Assembly (NCBI GenBank): GCA_964596015.1
Contig: CAZQSB010000010.1
Span: forward strand, 14,953 to 78,952
Source: WJMD01 sp964596015
GTDB taxonomy: Bacteria; Joyebacterota; Joyebacteria; Joyebacterales; Joyebacteraceae
Direction: 5' to 3'
Length of the DNA stretch: 64,000 bases
The notes beneath the pieces were generated by a model, which worked only from the letters and a program-made list of their open reading frames with translations, was not told the origin of the DNA and ran no database searches. Each line of letters starts with the position of its first letter. Positions within the stretch are counted from its first letter, which is position 1. Positions 1 through 9,797 of this stretch are shown piece by piece. Made by a program: the position numbers and the translations under genes.

Positions 1-120
1 ATCAGGAATCGACTCGACCGTGCAACGCTACCCGGGCGTTGAGCACGAGTCAAGACCATCGGCGTCCCTCGGCCGGGCCTGCCGAAGATGCGACCCGCAG
101 GCGCTATGGAACAGAGGGCA

Positions 121-150
121 TTGACTGTGGCGGGCTCAGGCAGGTATAAT
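121..150 (+). promoter_or_regulatory. sigma70-type promoter of the giant protease gene
   Basis: A -35 box TTGACT (121-126) and a perfect -10 box TATAAT (145-150) are separated by 18 bases. Transcription would begin near 157, leaving a leader of about 70 bases before the chosen ATG at 227. The upstream in-frame ATG at 149 overlaps the -10 box and so cannot be the start used from this promoter. Confidence 0.75.
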
Positions 151-226
151 GAACAATGGTCGGGTGAGCCCCCACAAGCGAACCATCTCAGGCCCCCGCT
201 CCGGGTCCGCCGACGGAAGGTGCGCG

Positions 227-3200
227 ATGCTCATGCGCCTGCCGTATCTATTGCTGCTGCTCTCTCTCTCGGTCATGTCCGTCGCCGCGAGCGACGCTCC
301 CGCCCATCCGTACGTCCCGAACGAGGTCATCGTTTCCTTCGAGGAGAGGACGACCGACTACGAGCGGGCCCGCCTGCTTCTCGATATCGGCGCCGTCTCT
401 GTCCGCCATCTCGGCCTCATCAACGCGGAAGTCGTCACGCTGTCTTCTCTCACAGTGGACGAGGCGCTGGCCGTCTGCAGGAAGAGCGGCTCGGTCGCCA
501 GGGCCGAACCCAACTACATCATCGCGATAGCGGATGCTCCGAATGACCCTTTGTTTCCGGAGCAGTGGTCTCTTAACAACACCGGCAGCCCGGGGGGAGT
601 CGCGGGGGCCGACATCTGCGCGCTCGACGCGTGGGCGCTCGCCGCCGGTTCGCGCGACGTCCTCGTTGCCGTTCTGGACACCGGCATCGACCTCGACCAT
701 CCGGACCTTGCGGACAACATCTTCGTGAATCCCGGAGAGGTACCGTCGAACCACGTCGATGACGACGGCAACGGCTTCGTCGACGATGTCAGCGGTTGGG
801 ACTTCAGAAACGACGATGCCTATCCCTTCGACGACCACGGTCACGGCACGCACTGCGCCGGGATCATCGGGGCCGTTGGCGACAACGACCTGGGAACCGC
901 CGGGGTGGCCTGGGAGGTCTCGATCCTCCCGCTCAAGCTGATGAATCAGAGTGGTGTCGGAAGCAACGCCGACGCGGTGGACTGCATTGGGTACTGCGTG
1001 CTGATGGGCGCGGACATCATGAGCGCGAGCTGGTGCGGGGGCTCCTACTCATGGGCCCTGGAACAGGCCCTCTGGGAGGCCTCGTCCGCCGGCGTGCTCT
1101 TCGTCACCGCCGCGGGCAACAGCGGACAGAACGCGGACGACTTCCCGATCTACCCCTCCTGCTACGAGTCCCCGAACATCATCTCGGTCGCGGCGACCGA
1201 CGAGAGCGACGCGCTCGCGAGCGAGCTGGACTGGTCGTCCAACTACGGAACGACTACCGTGGATATCGCCGCTCCGGGAACGAGGATCATGAGCTCCGCG
1301 GTGGGAGGAGGACACGCTCTCATGTCGGGGACCTCCTGCGCCGCCCCTCACGTTGCCGGCGTACTGGCTCTGATGCTGGCGGATTCGCCCGGCGCGACGG
1401 CGGACGAGCTGAAGCTCCGTCTGCTGTCCTCGGCCGAGCCGGTTCCCGGGCTCGCGGGCCTGATCGTCTCGGAAGGACGGCTGAACGCGCACGCGGCCAT
1501 CGCCGGTCCGGATTCCGTTCCTCCCGGGAGAGTGACCGATCTCACGGCCGGGGAGGTCGGCTCGACCCGGACCGACCTCACGTGGTCGGCCGTCGGGGAC
1601 GACGGAACAGCTGGCGTCGCGACTGGATACGACATCCGCTATGACCTGACCGAGATCACCGAGGCGACCTTCGGGGCCGCACCGCAGGTTTCCGAGGCGC
1701 CCACGCCGGCGCCTTCCGGAAGCCTGCAGATGGTGCGGGTCTCAGGGCTCTCGCCCGCAGCGACGTGGTACTTCGCCGTCAAGACGTTCGATGAGTACGG
1801 GAACGTCTCACAGATCTCGAACATCGCTTCAGCTGTCACCCTGGGACCACCGGCCGTCTCCGCGTCCCCGGACTCGATCGCGGTTTCCGTTCTGTCGGGG
1901 CAGACCGGGGGCGCGCCGCTTGGGCTGGCGAACACGGGCGAAGGCCTGCTCGACTGGGAGGCGTCCGTCGAGCCTCCCGTCTCCTGGCTCGCACCCGAAC
2001 CTGGGGCAGGAGCCGTCGCCGCGGGCGAGTCGTGTCTGGTCGAGGTCGTCTTCGACGCGTCCGGAACGCCGCCGGGAATCCATCGTGCGACCCTCGTCTT
2101 CGCAACGAATGACCCCGATCAGCCCGTCCTCGAGGTGCCGGCGCGACTGGAGGTCATCGGCGTTCCCGTCATCGAGACAGGACCGGCGCTCGTCGACTTC
2201 GGAGAGGTGTTTGTCGAGTACTCGAGCGTGGAATCGGTCTTCGTCTGGAACAGGGGAACCGCGACGCTCACGGTCGGCGCCGTGGACATCGCGGGCGAAG
2301 GGTTCGATTCTCCCGGCGGGCCGTTCGCACTCGAACCGGGGGAGAGCCGGAAGGCAGGCGTGACGTTCGCTCCGGAGACGGAGGGAGAGCACGAGGGCGA
2401 ACTCAGGTTCGAGAGCAACGACCCGACCACTCCCCTTGTTGTTGTACCTCTGATCGGATCCGCCGTCCCCGCTCCGGTTGTCGTCGCGTCTCCCGACTCG
2501 ATCGGCGCCGCTCTCCTCTCCGGCGAGTTCACCACGCGCTCCTTCCAGATCGAGAACGCGGGGGGAAGTCCTCTCACATGGACCACCGACCGCGAGCCCG
2601 CCTTCGGCGATTCGGGTGGGGCATGTGAACTCGCCGGCACGGTGATAGCGCGCGACCGCCATCACGGCGAGCACCCGAGCGGGCTCTGGTCGGTGATCAT
2701 CGGCGACCTCATCGCACGAGGCGCGTCCGTGATCGAGATCGACGAGCCCCTTACGCAGGCGATACTCGGAGAGATCGACGTTCTTTGGGTCACGGACTGC
2801 TCCGAGGAGTGGTCCGAGCAGGAGACCGTCGCGCTCGGCGAGTGGGTCCGGGACGGCGGCGGTCTGTTGCTCGAGGGCGACGAGACCACGAGCACGGTCG
2901 CTTACAACGCGATCCTCCGGGAGACGCGGTCCGGCATCGTCTACTCGTCCACCGACGGCGTCCCGGGAACGACGACGCTCGTCTCCTCTCACGTGGTGAC
3001 AGACGGCGTACGGAGCGTCTACTTCTACTCGAACAGCGCATCCATACCGGTTGCGGACCCGCCGTCCCGTTCCGTCGTCCTGGACCTCGGCGGCACCCCC
3101 GCGGTGGTGGTCTCGATTCCCGGAAGAGGTCGGGTCGCGGCGCTCGCGGACGAAGCGTTCCACGACGGCCACATCGTCGACGGGGATAACCGTCTTCTGG

Positions 3201-6200
3201 GGAATCAGATCTTCGACTGGCTTGCAACCGGCGTGGACTGGCTGGCCCTCGACCCGGTCGGGGGAACGCTCCTGGCGGGCGAGGGCCGCGTCGTCGAGGT
3301 CTCGCTCGGCCGCGCCGGTCTTCTGGGGGGCGCGTACGCTACCGAGCTGAACATGCTGACGAACGATCCGTCGAACCCCGAACTCCTTGTCAGCGCGCGG
3401 CTGTCGGTGTCCGGTCTTCCTACGATCGCTCTTTCGGACACGCTGCTTGACTTCGGCGAGGTCGCGGCCTGGAGCGCCGTTTCCAAAACGTTGACGGTGA
3501 CGAACGACGGGACCGACTCGCTGAAGGTGCTCTCCGTTGAGGCGCGCGGCGATGGGTTTTCCGCATCGCATGTCCCGTTCACCCTGTGGGTCGGTGAGAC
3601 GAAGGACATCGAGGTCGGTTTCTCGCCCGAGTCCGTGGGCGCGCGGTCGGGCACTCTCTTCGTCCGTAGCGACGCCGTCGACCAGCCGGAGGCAGCCGTA
3701 CACCTTGTCGGAACCGCCGTTCCTCCTCCTGATGTCCTCGTCGCACCTGTCGCTCTCGAGGCGTCGGTTCCTCTCGGTCTCCGCGACACGCTGGCGCTCT
3801 CCGTCGGAAACGTGGGCGTGAGCGATCTGGTGTGGACGGCGTCCACGGGCGAGGTCCAGGGCACCGGGCCCGGCAGGCCGCGGCCGGACTGGGTCTCCGT
3901 GTTCCCCGCGTCAGGCGTGACACCGCCTGGTACGACGGACGATCTCTACGTCGTGCTCGATGCGACCGTCGCGGCCGAAGGTCTTCACGAGGCAATCGTG
4001 ATCATCGAGAGCAACGATCCGGACGAAGGCCGGCTCGATGTGCCGCTCATGCTGACGGTGACCGCGACCCCCGACATCTCCATATCTCACACGGCGTTCG
4101 ACTTCGGCGGCGTCATGGTGGGCTCCTCAGGGGAGCGGCACCTGCAGGTCCTCAATGAGGGGAACTCGGTTCTGCGAGTTCTCGATGTCACGACGGACCA
4201 CGAGTTCTTCTCCGGCGAACCGGAGTCCCTGCTGCTCGAACCGGGAGAGGCGCAGGACCTTGTCGTGGTCTTCGCGCCTCTCGAGGGGGGAGAGGTCGCC
4301 GCTCTGCTGACAATCCACTCGGACGACCACGACGAAGGAAGTCTGGAAGTCGAGCTCATCGGAAGGGGGCTTGTCCCGCCGGAGCTCGCCGTCGCGCCGA
4401 CCGATTTCCAGATACGTCTCGCGGAAGGCTCTGTCGAGCTGAAGGCCCTCACGATGGAGAACCACGGCGACGGCCCGTACATGTGGGACCTGGACATCTC
4501 GACCGGTCACGGGCAGACGGGAAGTCAGGATCTCGACGGCGTCGTCATCATGTGGGACCGTTCCCACGGACAGCCCGGAATAGGAACTGTCGGCGCCTTC
4601 GCCGAGGAGCTTCAGGAGCGCGGCGCTCTGGTCCTGGAGAACCACAGCCCGTTCACGCCAGGTCTTCTCGCCGCGTACGACGTCGTGTGGAGCGGTCAAG
4701 TGCAACAGCACTGGCAGGAGTCGGAACGGGGAGCGCTCGCCGAGTGGATGGGCTCGGGCGGGGCGCTCCTGTTGACATCCGATACCGGCCTGGATGTCGC
4801 CGTCTTCAACGACCTGCTCGCTGCCGTCGACGAGCCGTTCGCCTTCAGCGTGCAGCCGGGCTTCTCAGGACAGACCCGCGAGGTGCACGGACACTGCATC
4901 ACGAGGGACGTCGCCTGCGTTCACCTCACTTCGAACTCCGCCACTCTCGAGGCGCTCGCCCCTGGGGCGTTCCGCCTGGTCGACGACTGGACCGGCCGAC
5001 CGAACTCCGCCGGCTCGCGCTTCTTCGAGGGGAGGGTCGTGGCCGTAGCGGAACAGCTCTTCGAGAACGGGTCGATCGACAGAGAGGACAACAGGATCTT
5101 CGCGCACGCCGTCTTCGACTGGCTCGTCTTCGGCGCCGGCTGGCTGGTCCCCGGTAAGTGGTCCGGGGGGCTGATGCCGGGCGCGATCTCGGACATCTCT
5201 CTCTCGGTCGACGCGACGGGACTCAAGTACGGATCGCATCCGGCGAGGCTCGTCCTCATCAGCCGCGACCTCGGCGAGTCGAACATCGTCATCCCCTTCG
5301 AACTCTGCGTCGTCAGCGGAAGCATCATCGAGCTCTCTGAGTCGAGCCTGGAGTTCCCGGACACGGATCATGGGACCACATCCGTCGAGACGCTGGTCAT
5401 CGGGAACAGCGGGGTCGCGCCGCTTCTGATCGGTTCGATCTCGACGGACCACGACTGCTTTCTGCCGAGCGCGAGCACCCTCGGAATTCCGGCCCAGGGC
5501 GAAGCGGCGATCCGTGTGAGCTTCTTTGCGGAGTCACCGGGTTGGTACGAGGCGCAGCTCTCCATCCGGAGCAACGACATAGACGATCCTGCCGTCGCTG
5601 TGCCTCTGATCGCCCGCGCCATCCCGGCGGGATTGGCGGAGGTCTCCCCGGACTCACTATGGGCCGAGGTGTTCCAGGGAGGTGCTGCGACGCTTGAGCT
5701 CCTCATCGAGAACGTCGGCAGCGCGGAGCTTCTCTGGGACATCCAGGCGCGGGAGGCCACGCGGAGACTCGCGCCACGGCGACACGGCTGCGCGGAGCCG
5801 TCGGCGGCCGACGCCGGCAGAGGCGGCGGAACGGACGTAGGTTGGATCTCGTTCGACGACGGCGGCGGGCTGTTGATGGCGGGCGAGGCCGCGGTGGTCC
5901 AGCTGAGTCTCGACGCGACGGAGCTTGACGAGGGTGAGTACCGTGCGGATCTGGTCATTACGACAAGCGATCCGCGCAGTCTGACGATGTTCGTTCCCGT
6001 CGGCCTCGCGATCATCCCGCCGACACCGGCGGACGGGGTCGTGTGTGCCCTCTTCGGGAACGGAGTGGTGACGCTGGACTGGTGGCTTCCTTCGGTCGCG
6101 GGGATCGACGCGCTGAACGTCTATCGCTCGGACGACGGCGATGCCTACGTTCTGTTGAATGAGCAGGCGATCGAGCCCTCCTGCGTCGGCGAGTTCGTCG

Positions 6201-6595
6201 ACCTCGACTGCTGGCCTGGCGGCGTTCTCTGGTACGACGTCCGGGCGCTCCTTTCTGACGCCACCGAGATGAGCGTAGGCCCGGGGCCGGTCACGGTCGA
6301 CGTGCCGAGCGTCGCAGTGACCACGCTCCATCCCCCGAGCCCCAACCCGTTCGTGGTCGGAACGACGCTGTTCTTCGACACCCCGAACTCCGGAACCCGC
6401 GTCGTCGTCAGCGTGTGCGACATCTCGGGCAGGCTCGTCCGGACGCTCTATGACGACCGCCCCGCGGCGGGACGGCGCTTCGTGGAGTGGAACGGCAGAT
6501 CGGAGGCCGGCGACGCCGTGGCGTCCGGCGTGTACCTTCTTCGTCTCGAGGCCGACGGCGTCACGAGGACGCGCAAGGTCATCCGCCTCAGGTGA
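227..6595 (+). CDS. giant secreted S8 subtilisin-like protease with tandem anchor repeats and FlgD-type sorting domain
   Basis: A 2122-residue secreted serine protease. The start at 227 is preceded by GGAAGG (215-220) and opens a clean signal peptide; the in-frame ATG at 149 lies in the promoter. A fervidolysin-like propeptide (about 20-110) is followed by the S8 catalytic domain with the full triad: Asp151 (VLDTGID), His206 (HGTH) and Ser370 (GTSCAAPH). An Fn3-like domain follows. Next come five alternating pairs of BACON-like modules (ASPDSI-type starts) and ASPM/SPD-2/Hydin-type modules (motif DFGEV). Two copies of a class-I-amidotransferase-like (DUF4350-like) module are inserted, at about residues 803-1005 and 1432-1642. 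The last ~90 residues are a FlgD-type Ig sorting domain with the SGVYLLRL signature. It probably acts at the cell surface or is released. The substrate is unknown. Confidence 0.93.
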   Translation: MLMRLPYLLLLLSLSVMSVAASDAPAHPYVPNEVIVSFEERTTDYERARLLLDIGAVSVRHLGLINAEVVTLSSLTVDEALAVCRKSGSVARAEPNYIIAIADAPNDPLFPEQWSLNNTGSPGGVAGADICALDAWALAAGSRDVLVAVLDTGIDLDHPDLADNIFVNPGEVPSNHVDDDGNGFVDDVSGWDFRNDDAYPFDDHGHGTHCAGIIGAVGDNDLGTAGVAWEVSILPLKLMNQSGVGSNADAVDCIGYCVLMGADIMSASWCGGSYSWALEQALWEASSAGVLFVTAAGNSGQNADDFPIYPSCYESPNIISVAATDESDALASELDWSSNYGTTTVDIAAPGTRIMSSAVGGGHALMSGTSCAAPHVAGVLALMLADSPGATADELKLRLLSSAEPVPGLAGLIVSEGRLNAHAAIAGPDSVPPGRVTDLTAGEVGSTRTDLTWSAVGDDGTAGVATGYDIRYDLTEITEATFGAAPQVSEAPTPAPSGSLQMVRVSGLSPAATWYFAVKTFDEYGNVSQISNIASAVTLGPPAVSASPDSIAVSVLSGQTGGAPLGLANTGEGLLDWEASVEPPVSWLAPEPGAGAVAAGESCLVEVVFDASGTPPGIHRATLVFATNDPDQPVLEVPARLEVIGVPVIETGPALVDFGEVFVEYSSVESVFVWNRGTATLTVGAVDIAGEGFDSPGGPFALEPGESRKAGVTFAPETEGEHEGELRFESNDPTTPLVVVPLIGSAVPAPVVVASPDSIGAALLSGEFTTRSFQIENAGGSPLTWTTDREPAFGDSGGACELAGTVIARDRHHGEHPSGLWSVIIGDLIARGASVIEIDEPLTQAILGEIDVLWVTDCSEEWSEQETVALGEWVRDGGGLLLEGDETTSTVAYNAILRETRSGIVYSSTDGVPGTTTLVSSHVVTDGVRSVYFYSNSASIPVADPPSRSVVLDLGGTPAVVVSIPGRGRVAALADEAFHDGHIVDGDNRLLGNQIFDWLATGVDWLALDPVGGTLLAGEGRVVEVSLGRAGLLGGAYATELNMLTNDPSNPELLVSARLSVSGLPTIALSDTLLDFGEVAAWSAVSKTLTVTNDGTDSLKVLSVEARGDGFSASHVPFTLWVGETKDIEVGFSPESVGARSGTLFVRSDAVDQPEAAVHLVGTAVPPPDVLVAPVALEASVPLGLRDTLALSVGNVGVSDLVWTASTGEVQGTGPGRPRPDWVSVFPASGVTPPGTTDDLYVVLDATVAAEGLHEAIVIIESNDPDEGRLDVPLMLTVTATPDISISHTAFDFGGVMVGSSGERHLQVLNEGNSVLRVLDVTTDHEFFSGEPESLLLEPGEAQDLVVVFAPLEGGEVAALLTIHSDDHDEGSLEVELIGRGLVPPELAVAPTDFQIRLAEGSVELKALTMENHGDGPYMWDLDISTGHGQTGSQDLDGVVIMWDRSHGQPGIGTVGAFAEELQERGALVLENHSPFTPGLLAAYDVVWSGQVQQHWQESERGALAEWMGSGGALLLTSDTGLDVAVFNDLLAAVDEPFAFSVQPGFSGQTREVHGHCITRDVACVHLTSNSATLEALAPGAFRLVDDWTGRPNSAGSRFFEGRVVAVAEQLFENGSIDREDNRIFAHAVFDWLVFGAGWLVPGKWSGGLMPGAISDISLSVDATGLKYGSHPARLVLISRDLGESNIVIPFELCVVSGSIIELSESSLEFPDTDHGTTSVETLVIGNSGVAPLLIGSISTDHDCFLPSASTLGIPAQGEAAIRVSFFAESPGWYEAQLSIRSNDIDDPAVAVPLIARAIPAGLAEVSPDSLWAEVFQGGAATLELLIENVGSAELLWDIQAREATRRLAPRRHGCAEPSAADAGRGGGTDVGWISFDDGGGLLMAGEAAVVQLSLDATELDEGEYRADLVITTSDPRSLTMFVPVGLAIIPPTPADGVVCALFGNGVVTLDWWLPSVAGIDALNVYRSDDGDAYVLLNEQAIEPSCVGEFVDLDCWPGGVLWYDVRALLSDATEMSVGPGPVTVDVPSVAVTTLHPPSPNPFVVGTTLFFDTPNSGTRVVVSVCDISGRLVRTLYDDRPAAGRRFVEWNGRSEAGDAVASGVYLLRLEADGVTRTRKVIRLR

Positions 6596-6639
6596 CCAGC
6601 CATGTCAAGCGGCCCGTCGCCGACCGCCTGAAGTGTCAC

Positions 6640-6661
6640 AAAGGCCCGAGCGAGGCCCTTT
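6640..6661 (+). terminator. weak terminator-like hairpin after the protease gene
   Basis: AAAGGCCC and GGCCCTTT flank a six-base loop and can pair with one slipped base, ending in only three T. It lies between the protease stop and the next promoter. Position supports a terminator; the stem is imperfect. Confidence 0.3.
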
Positions 6662-6673
6662 CCGAACGAACAC

Positions 6674-6702
6674 TTGCGACCTGAAGCATCCCTCGCTACG
6701 CT
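6674..6702 (+). promoter_or_regulatory. candidate promoter of the tripartite exporter operon
   Basis: TTGCGA (6674-6679) and TACGCT (6697-6702) are spaced by exactly 17 bases, upstream of the ABC ATPase gene. The -10 is only a partial match, so this is a prediction from spacing and position. Confidence 0.45.
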
Positions 6703-6812
6703 GCGATTGCGGCATGCGTAGCCGTTCGCCACTCTGCCTGGTCGGGGAGAGAGACGTGGGAGAGAGAGAAGCGCGCGACGACCGGGATTACCGTCCGGAG
6801 TGCTGCGTCGAG

Positions 6813-7514
6813 ATGAAGGGACCCCTCGTCGCGCAGCTCATGGGCGCCTCGAAGACGTACACGACCGGTCCCGAGGACGTCGAGGCGCTTAAGCAGACCG
6901 ACCTCGACCTCAACGCGGGCGAGCTCATCCTCATCATCGGTCCTTCCGGTTCGGGGAAGACCACGCTTCTCTCCCTGCTCGGCTGCGTCATCTATCCCAC
7001 CGACGGGTGCGTATGTGTTCAGGGGGCGAACACGAAGCTCCTGAACGACGACGAGCTTGCGGCCCTGCGCCTCAGAGAGATCGGCTTCGTCTTCCAGGGA
7101 CTCAACCTCATCGCGCCGCTCAGCTGTGAGGAGAACGTCATGGCGCCTCTCATCATCAGGGGAGAGGAGTCCCACGTCATCACGGAGCGCGTCGACCACG
7201 CCTTGGAGGTCGTCGGTCTCTCCCACAAGCGGCGCGCCCTGCCGAAGCAGCTCTCGGGAGGCCAGCAGCAGAGGACGGCCATCGCCAGGGCGCTCGTCAC
7301 AGACCCCTCCATCATCCTCTGCGACGAGCCCACGGGGTCGATCGACTTCGAGGCCGCGCAGTCGGTCATGGATGAGCTTCGGGGCCTCGCCGACGACGGG
7401 AAGGCCGTCGCGGTCGTTACCCACGACACCCGGCTCGAGCAGTATGCGGACCGGGTGATCAGCATCGAAGAGGGCGTGGTCGGGGAGAGAACGAAAGAAG
7501 GAGGCACAGCGTGA
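6813..7514 (+). CDS. ABC transporter ATPase, MacB/LolD/DevA type
   Basis: Cytoplasmic ATPase of a MacB/DevC-type exporter, 233 residues, the usual size for the family. Walker A is GPSGSGKT (residues 43-50), the signature LSGGQQQR begins at 147, and Walker B ends in Asp171-Glu172, followed by PTGSID where most relatives read PTGNLD. The ATG at 6813 puts the first beta strand at the family-typical distance from the start. An in-frame GTG at 6756 has a better ribosome-binding site (GGGGAG) and would add 19 residues, so the start is uncertain. Its stop overlaps the next gene's GTG by four bases, and with the adaptor and permease it forms a three-gene operon. The exported substrate cannot be told from sequence. 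Confidence 0.92.
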   Translation: MKGPLVAQLMGASKTYTTGPEDVEALKQTDLDLNAGELILIIGPSGSGKTTLLSLLGCVIYPTDGCVCVQGANTKLLNDDELAALRLREIGFVFQGLNLIAPLSCEENVMAPLIIRGEESHVITERVDHALEVVGLSHKRRALPKQLSGGQQQRTAIARALVTDPSIILCDEPTGSIDFEAAQSVMDELRGLADDGKAVAVVTHDTRLEQYADRVISIEEGVVGERTKEGGTA

Positions 7515-8506
7515 GTGGTTGGGGACGCTCGAAGCTCAGCCAGGGATCGCGGGGCGTCGCTCGGATCGCGATCGCGGCGCTCGTCCTCGGGCTCTTCGTC
7601 TGGGGGTGCGGCGACGACGACAGAGACGGTGAGACAGTGGCGAACGAAGTCATGTCTCCCTCGGTCGTGGTGGGCCTCGGGCGCGTCGAACCGCGCGCCA
7701 GAATGGTCGACCTCACGAGCGACATCGCAGGCCGGGTCGAGAGCGTGCATCTGAGCGCGGGAGACCGGGCGGCGGCCGGGGACACCATTCTGGGGCTCGT
7801 CCGCGGCGTCGAGGCGGCGGCGCTCAGACAGGCGGAAGCCGGCGTTGCGTCACGACGGGCCGACCTCGAGGGGGCCGCGGCGTCGCTCAAGGCGGCAGAG
7901 TCCCGCGCCGAGCGCGCCCGGTCGCAGTTCGAGAGAACGGCGCGGCTCTACGATGAGGGAGCCGAGACCGAGGCCAACTACGAGGCCGCGGAGACCGAGT
8001 TCGTTGTCGCGTCGGAGGACGTTCGAAAACTGTCGTCGACATGGAACTCCGCCGAAGCGGCGCTCGAGCAGGCCCTCGCCGAGAGCGCCAGGGCGGCGGC
8101 CGCTTTCGACCGCCGCATCCTCAAGGCCCCCGCCGACGGGCGGCTCCTTGCTCTCGACGTCGCGGAGGGAGCGGTCATGTCCCCCGAGATGACGTACGGG
8201 GTCTTCGGCATCCGGAGCCCCACGGTGGCCCGCTGCGAGGTCGATGAGCTGTTCGCCCTCATGGTCCGGGTCGGACAGCGCGCCATCGTCCGGAGCCACG
8301 GCACCGGCGACACGCTGTCGGCGGGCCGGGTCGCGGAAGTCGGACCTTTCCTCAGGCAGAAGTCGCTCTTCTCCGACGACGTCGGCGAGCTCGAGGACCG
8401 CCGGGTTCGAGAGCTGGTGGTCTCGCTCGATGACACGACGCGCGTTCTCCTTGGCGCGCGGGTGGAATGCGTGATCGACGTGGACCAGGCGCCCGAGGGA
8501 CGGTGA
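7511..8506 (+). CDS. HlyD/DevB-type membrane fusion (periplasmic adaptor) protein
   Basis: Adaptor subunit of 331 residues linking the inner-membrane ABC complex to an outer-membrane exit channel. The GTG start follows AAGGAGG and overlaps the ATPase stop (GTGA). The N-terminal hydrophobic segment ends in a lipobox-like VWGC, so Cys33 may be lipidated. The order then fits the HlyD family: a first lipoyl half (about 50-90), a long alpha-helical coiled-coil hairpin rich in Ala, Glu and Arg (about 95-200), the second lipoyl half with the APADG motif, and a C-terminal beta-barrel. No outer-membrane factor of the TolC type lies nearby, so one elsewhere in the genome would be needed. Confidence 0.9.
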   Translation: MSGWGRSKLSQGSRGVARIAIAALVLGLFVWGCGDDDRDGETVANEVMSPSVVVGLGRVEPRARMVDLTSDIAGRVESVHLSAGDRAAAGDTILGLVRGVEAAALRQAEAGVASRRADLEGAAASLKAAESRAERARSQFERTARLYDEGAETEANYEAAETEFVVASEDVRKLSSTWNSAEAALEQALAESARAAAAFDRRILKAPADGRLLALDVAEGAVMSPEMTYGVFGIRSPTVARCEVDELFALMVRVGQRAIVRSHGTGDTLSAGRVAEVGPFLRQKSLFSDDVGELEDRRVRELVVSLDDTTRVLLGARVECVIDVDQAPEGR

Positions 8507-9627
8507 TGTTCCGTTTCGCCTTCAGATTCGCGCTCTATGATCGAGCCAAGTCGATCGGTGTCATCCTCGGCATCGTCGTCTCGACGTTCCTCGTAGGCCA
8601 GCAGGTCGGCATCTTCCTGTTCCTTACCGGCGCGATGTCATCGCTCGTCGACAACACGAAGGCGGACATCTGGATCGTCGACTCCAGAACGACCGACGCG
8701 AACTCCCTGGGCCCCATCGATGTTCGCATCGGCGCCGAGGCGAAGTCGGTGCCCGGCGTCGCCGAGGTCCATCCACTCATCGTGTCGGGCGCGCGCGCCC
8801 GTTTCCGGGACGGACAGAGCACCTCGGTGGTGCTCATCGGCGCCGAGCCTCCGCAGTTCCGCGGCGGGCCGTGGGACGTCCACCGGGGCGAGATCAGCGA
8901 GCTCGTGGAGGAGGGCGCGGTAGGCGTCGACCACTACGACAGGAACGAGCTCAACGGCGCGGACGTCGGGACGCGGTTCGAGATCGGCGGCCGCACGGTC
9001 CGCGTGGCTCTCCAGACGAAGGGCGTCCGGAGCTTCGGCGGCATCTACGTGTTCTCGACGCTCGAGACGGCGCGCGTGCTCACCCGGTTCCCCGACACGG
9101 AGGTCAGCGCGTTCCTCGTTAATGTCGATGAGGGCGCGGACCCCCGGACGGTGCGCGACCGCATCAACGCGACGCTGCCGAACATCCGCGCCTGGACGAA
9201 GCGGGGGCTTTCCGACGCGACCGTCGACACGATTCTCAGCACGAGCGGCATCGCCTACTCCATCGGCACGCTTGTGGTCTTCGCCTTCATCGCCGGAATG
9301 GTCATCATCGGGCTCACGATGTACTCGGCCGCGGTCGACCGGATCCGCGACTACGGAACGCTCAAGGCCATCGGGGCGAACAACGCGTATATCAGGCGCC
9401 TCATCGTCATTCAGGCGCTCTCGTTCGCACTGGTGGGCTACGGCGTCGGCATCCTCCTCGTCGAGGGGTTCCGTCGGGGCATCGCCGCCAGCGGGATCAT
9501 CTTCAGCTACGGGCCGCTCTTCCAGGCCGCGTTCTTCGTTCTGACGCTTGTCATAGCGCTCGGCGGGGCCGTCTTCGCCATGCGACGCATCGCGCGCCTC
9601 GAGCCCGCCAGCGTGTTCAAGGCCTGA
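8506..9627 (+). CDS. ABC transporter permease, FtsX/MacB/DevC family
   Basis: Inner-membrane permease of 373 residues. The ATG at 8506 shares one base with the adaptor stop (TGATG), indicating translational coupling. The topology is that of FtsX-type permeases: a first membrane helix (about 15-42), a large periplasmic domain (about 45-240), then three C-terminal helices (about 250-275, 305-330 and 340-362). The N-terminal region, with conserved Arg-Phe-Ala-Leu and VSTFLVGQQ, resembles DevC-type permeases more than MacB, whose ATPase is fused; here the ATPase is separate. The substrate is unknown; candidates from the family include lipids, lipoproteins and small hydrophobic molecules. Confidence 0.9.
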   Translation: MFRFAFRFALYDRAKSIGVILGIVVSTFLVGQQVGIFLFLTGAMSSLVDNTKADIWIVDSRTTDANSLGPIDVRIGAEAKSVPGVAEVHPLIVSGARARFRDGQSTSVVLIGAEPPQFRGGPWDVHRGEISELVEEGAVGVDHYDRNELNGADVGTRFEIGGRTVRVALQTKGVRSFGGIYVFSTLETARVLTRFPDTEVSAFLVNVDEGADPRTVRDRINATLPNIRAWTKRGLSDATVDTILSTSGIAYSIGTLVVFAFIAGMVIIGLTMYSAAVDRIRDYGTLKAIGANNAYIRRLIVIQALSFALVGYGVGILLVEGFRRGIAASGIIFSYGPLFQAAFFVLTLVIALGGAVFAMRRIARLEPASVFKA

Positions 9628-9681
9628 CGGTGCCCGGGCGAGGGACGCTGCGGCGGTGCCCGCTACGCCGCGTCCCGCGGG

Positions 9682-9710
9682 TTGATGCGCGGGCCGCGGT
9701 CGGCTATATT
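9682..9710 (+). promoter_or_regulatory. sigma70-type promoter
   Basis: TTGATG (9682-9687), a 17-base spacer and TATATT (9705-9710) precede the phosphodiesterase-family lipoprotein gene. The leader is about 80 bases and supports the GTG start at 9798. Confidence 0.6.
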
Positions 9711-9797
9711 GAGACACCAGCATTGATACAGGTTGTCAAGGTCGCCGGGAGGGGTCTTCTCCTGGCATCCGCGCGGCACGCTACGGGAGGACGACCG

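Noticed and set aside
149..226. Upstream ATG start for the giant protease
   Set aside because: The ATG overlaps the -10 box of a consensus promoter and would put 26 polar residues before the signal peptide.
1829..3703. 624-codon minus-strand frame inside the giant protease
   Set aside because: Low-complexity Arg/Asp/Gly-rich translation with no similarity to known folds; the plus frame continues the repeat array.
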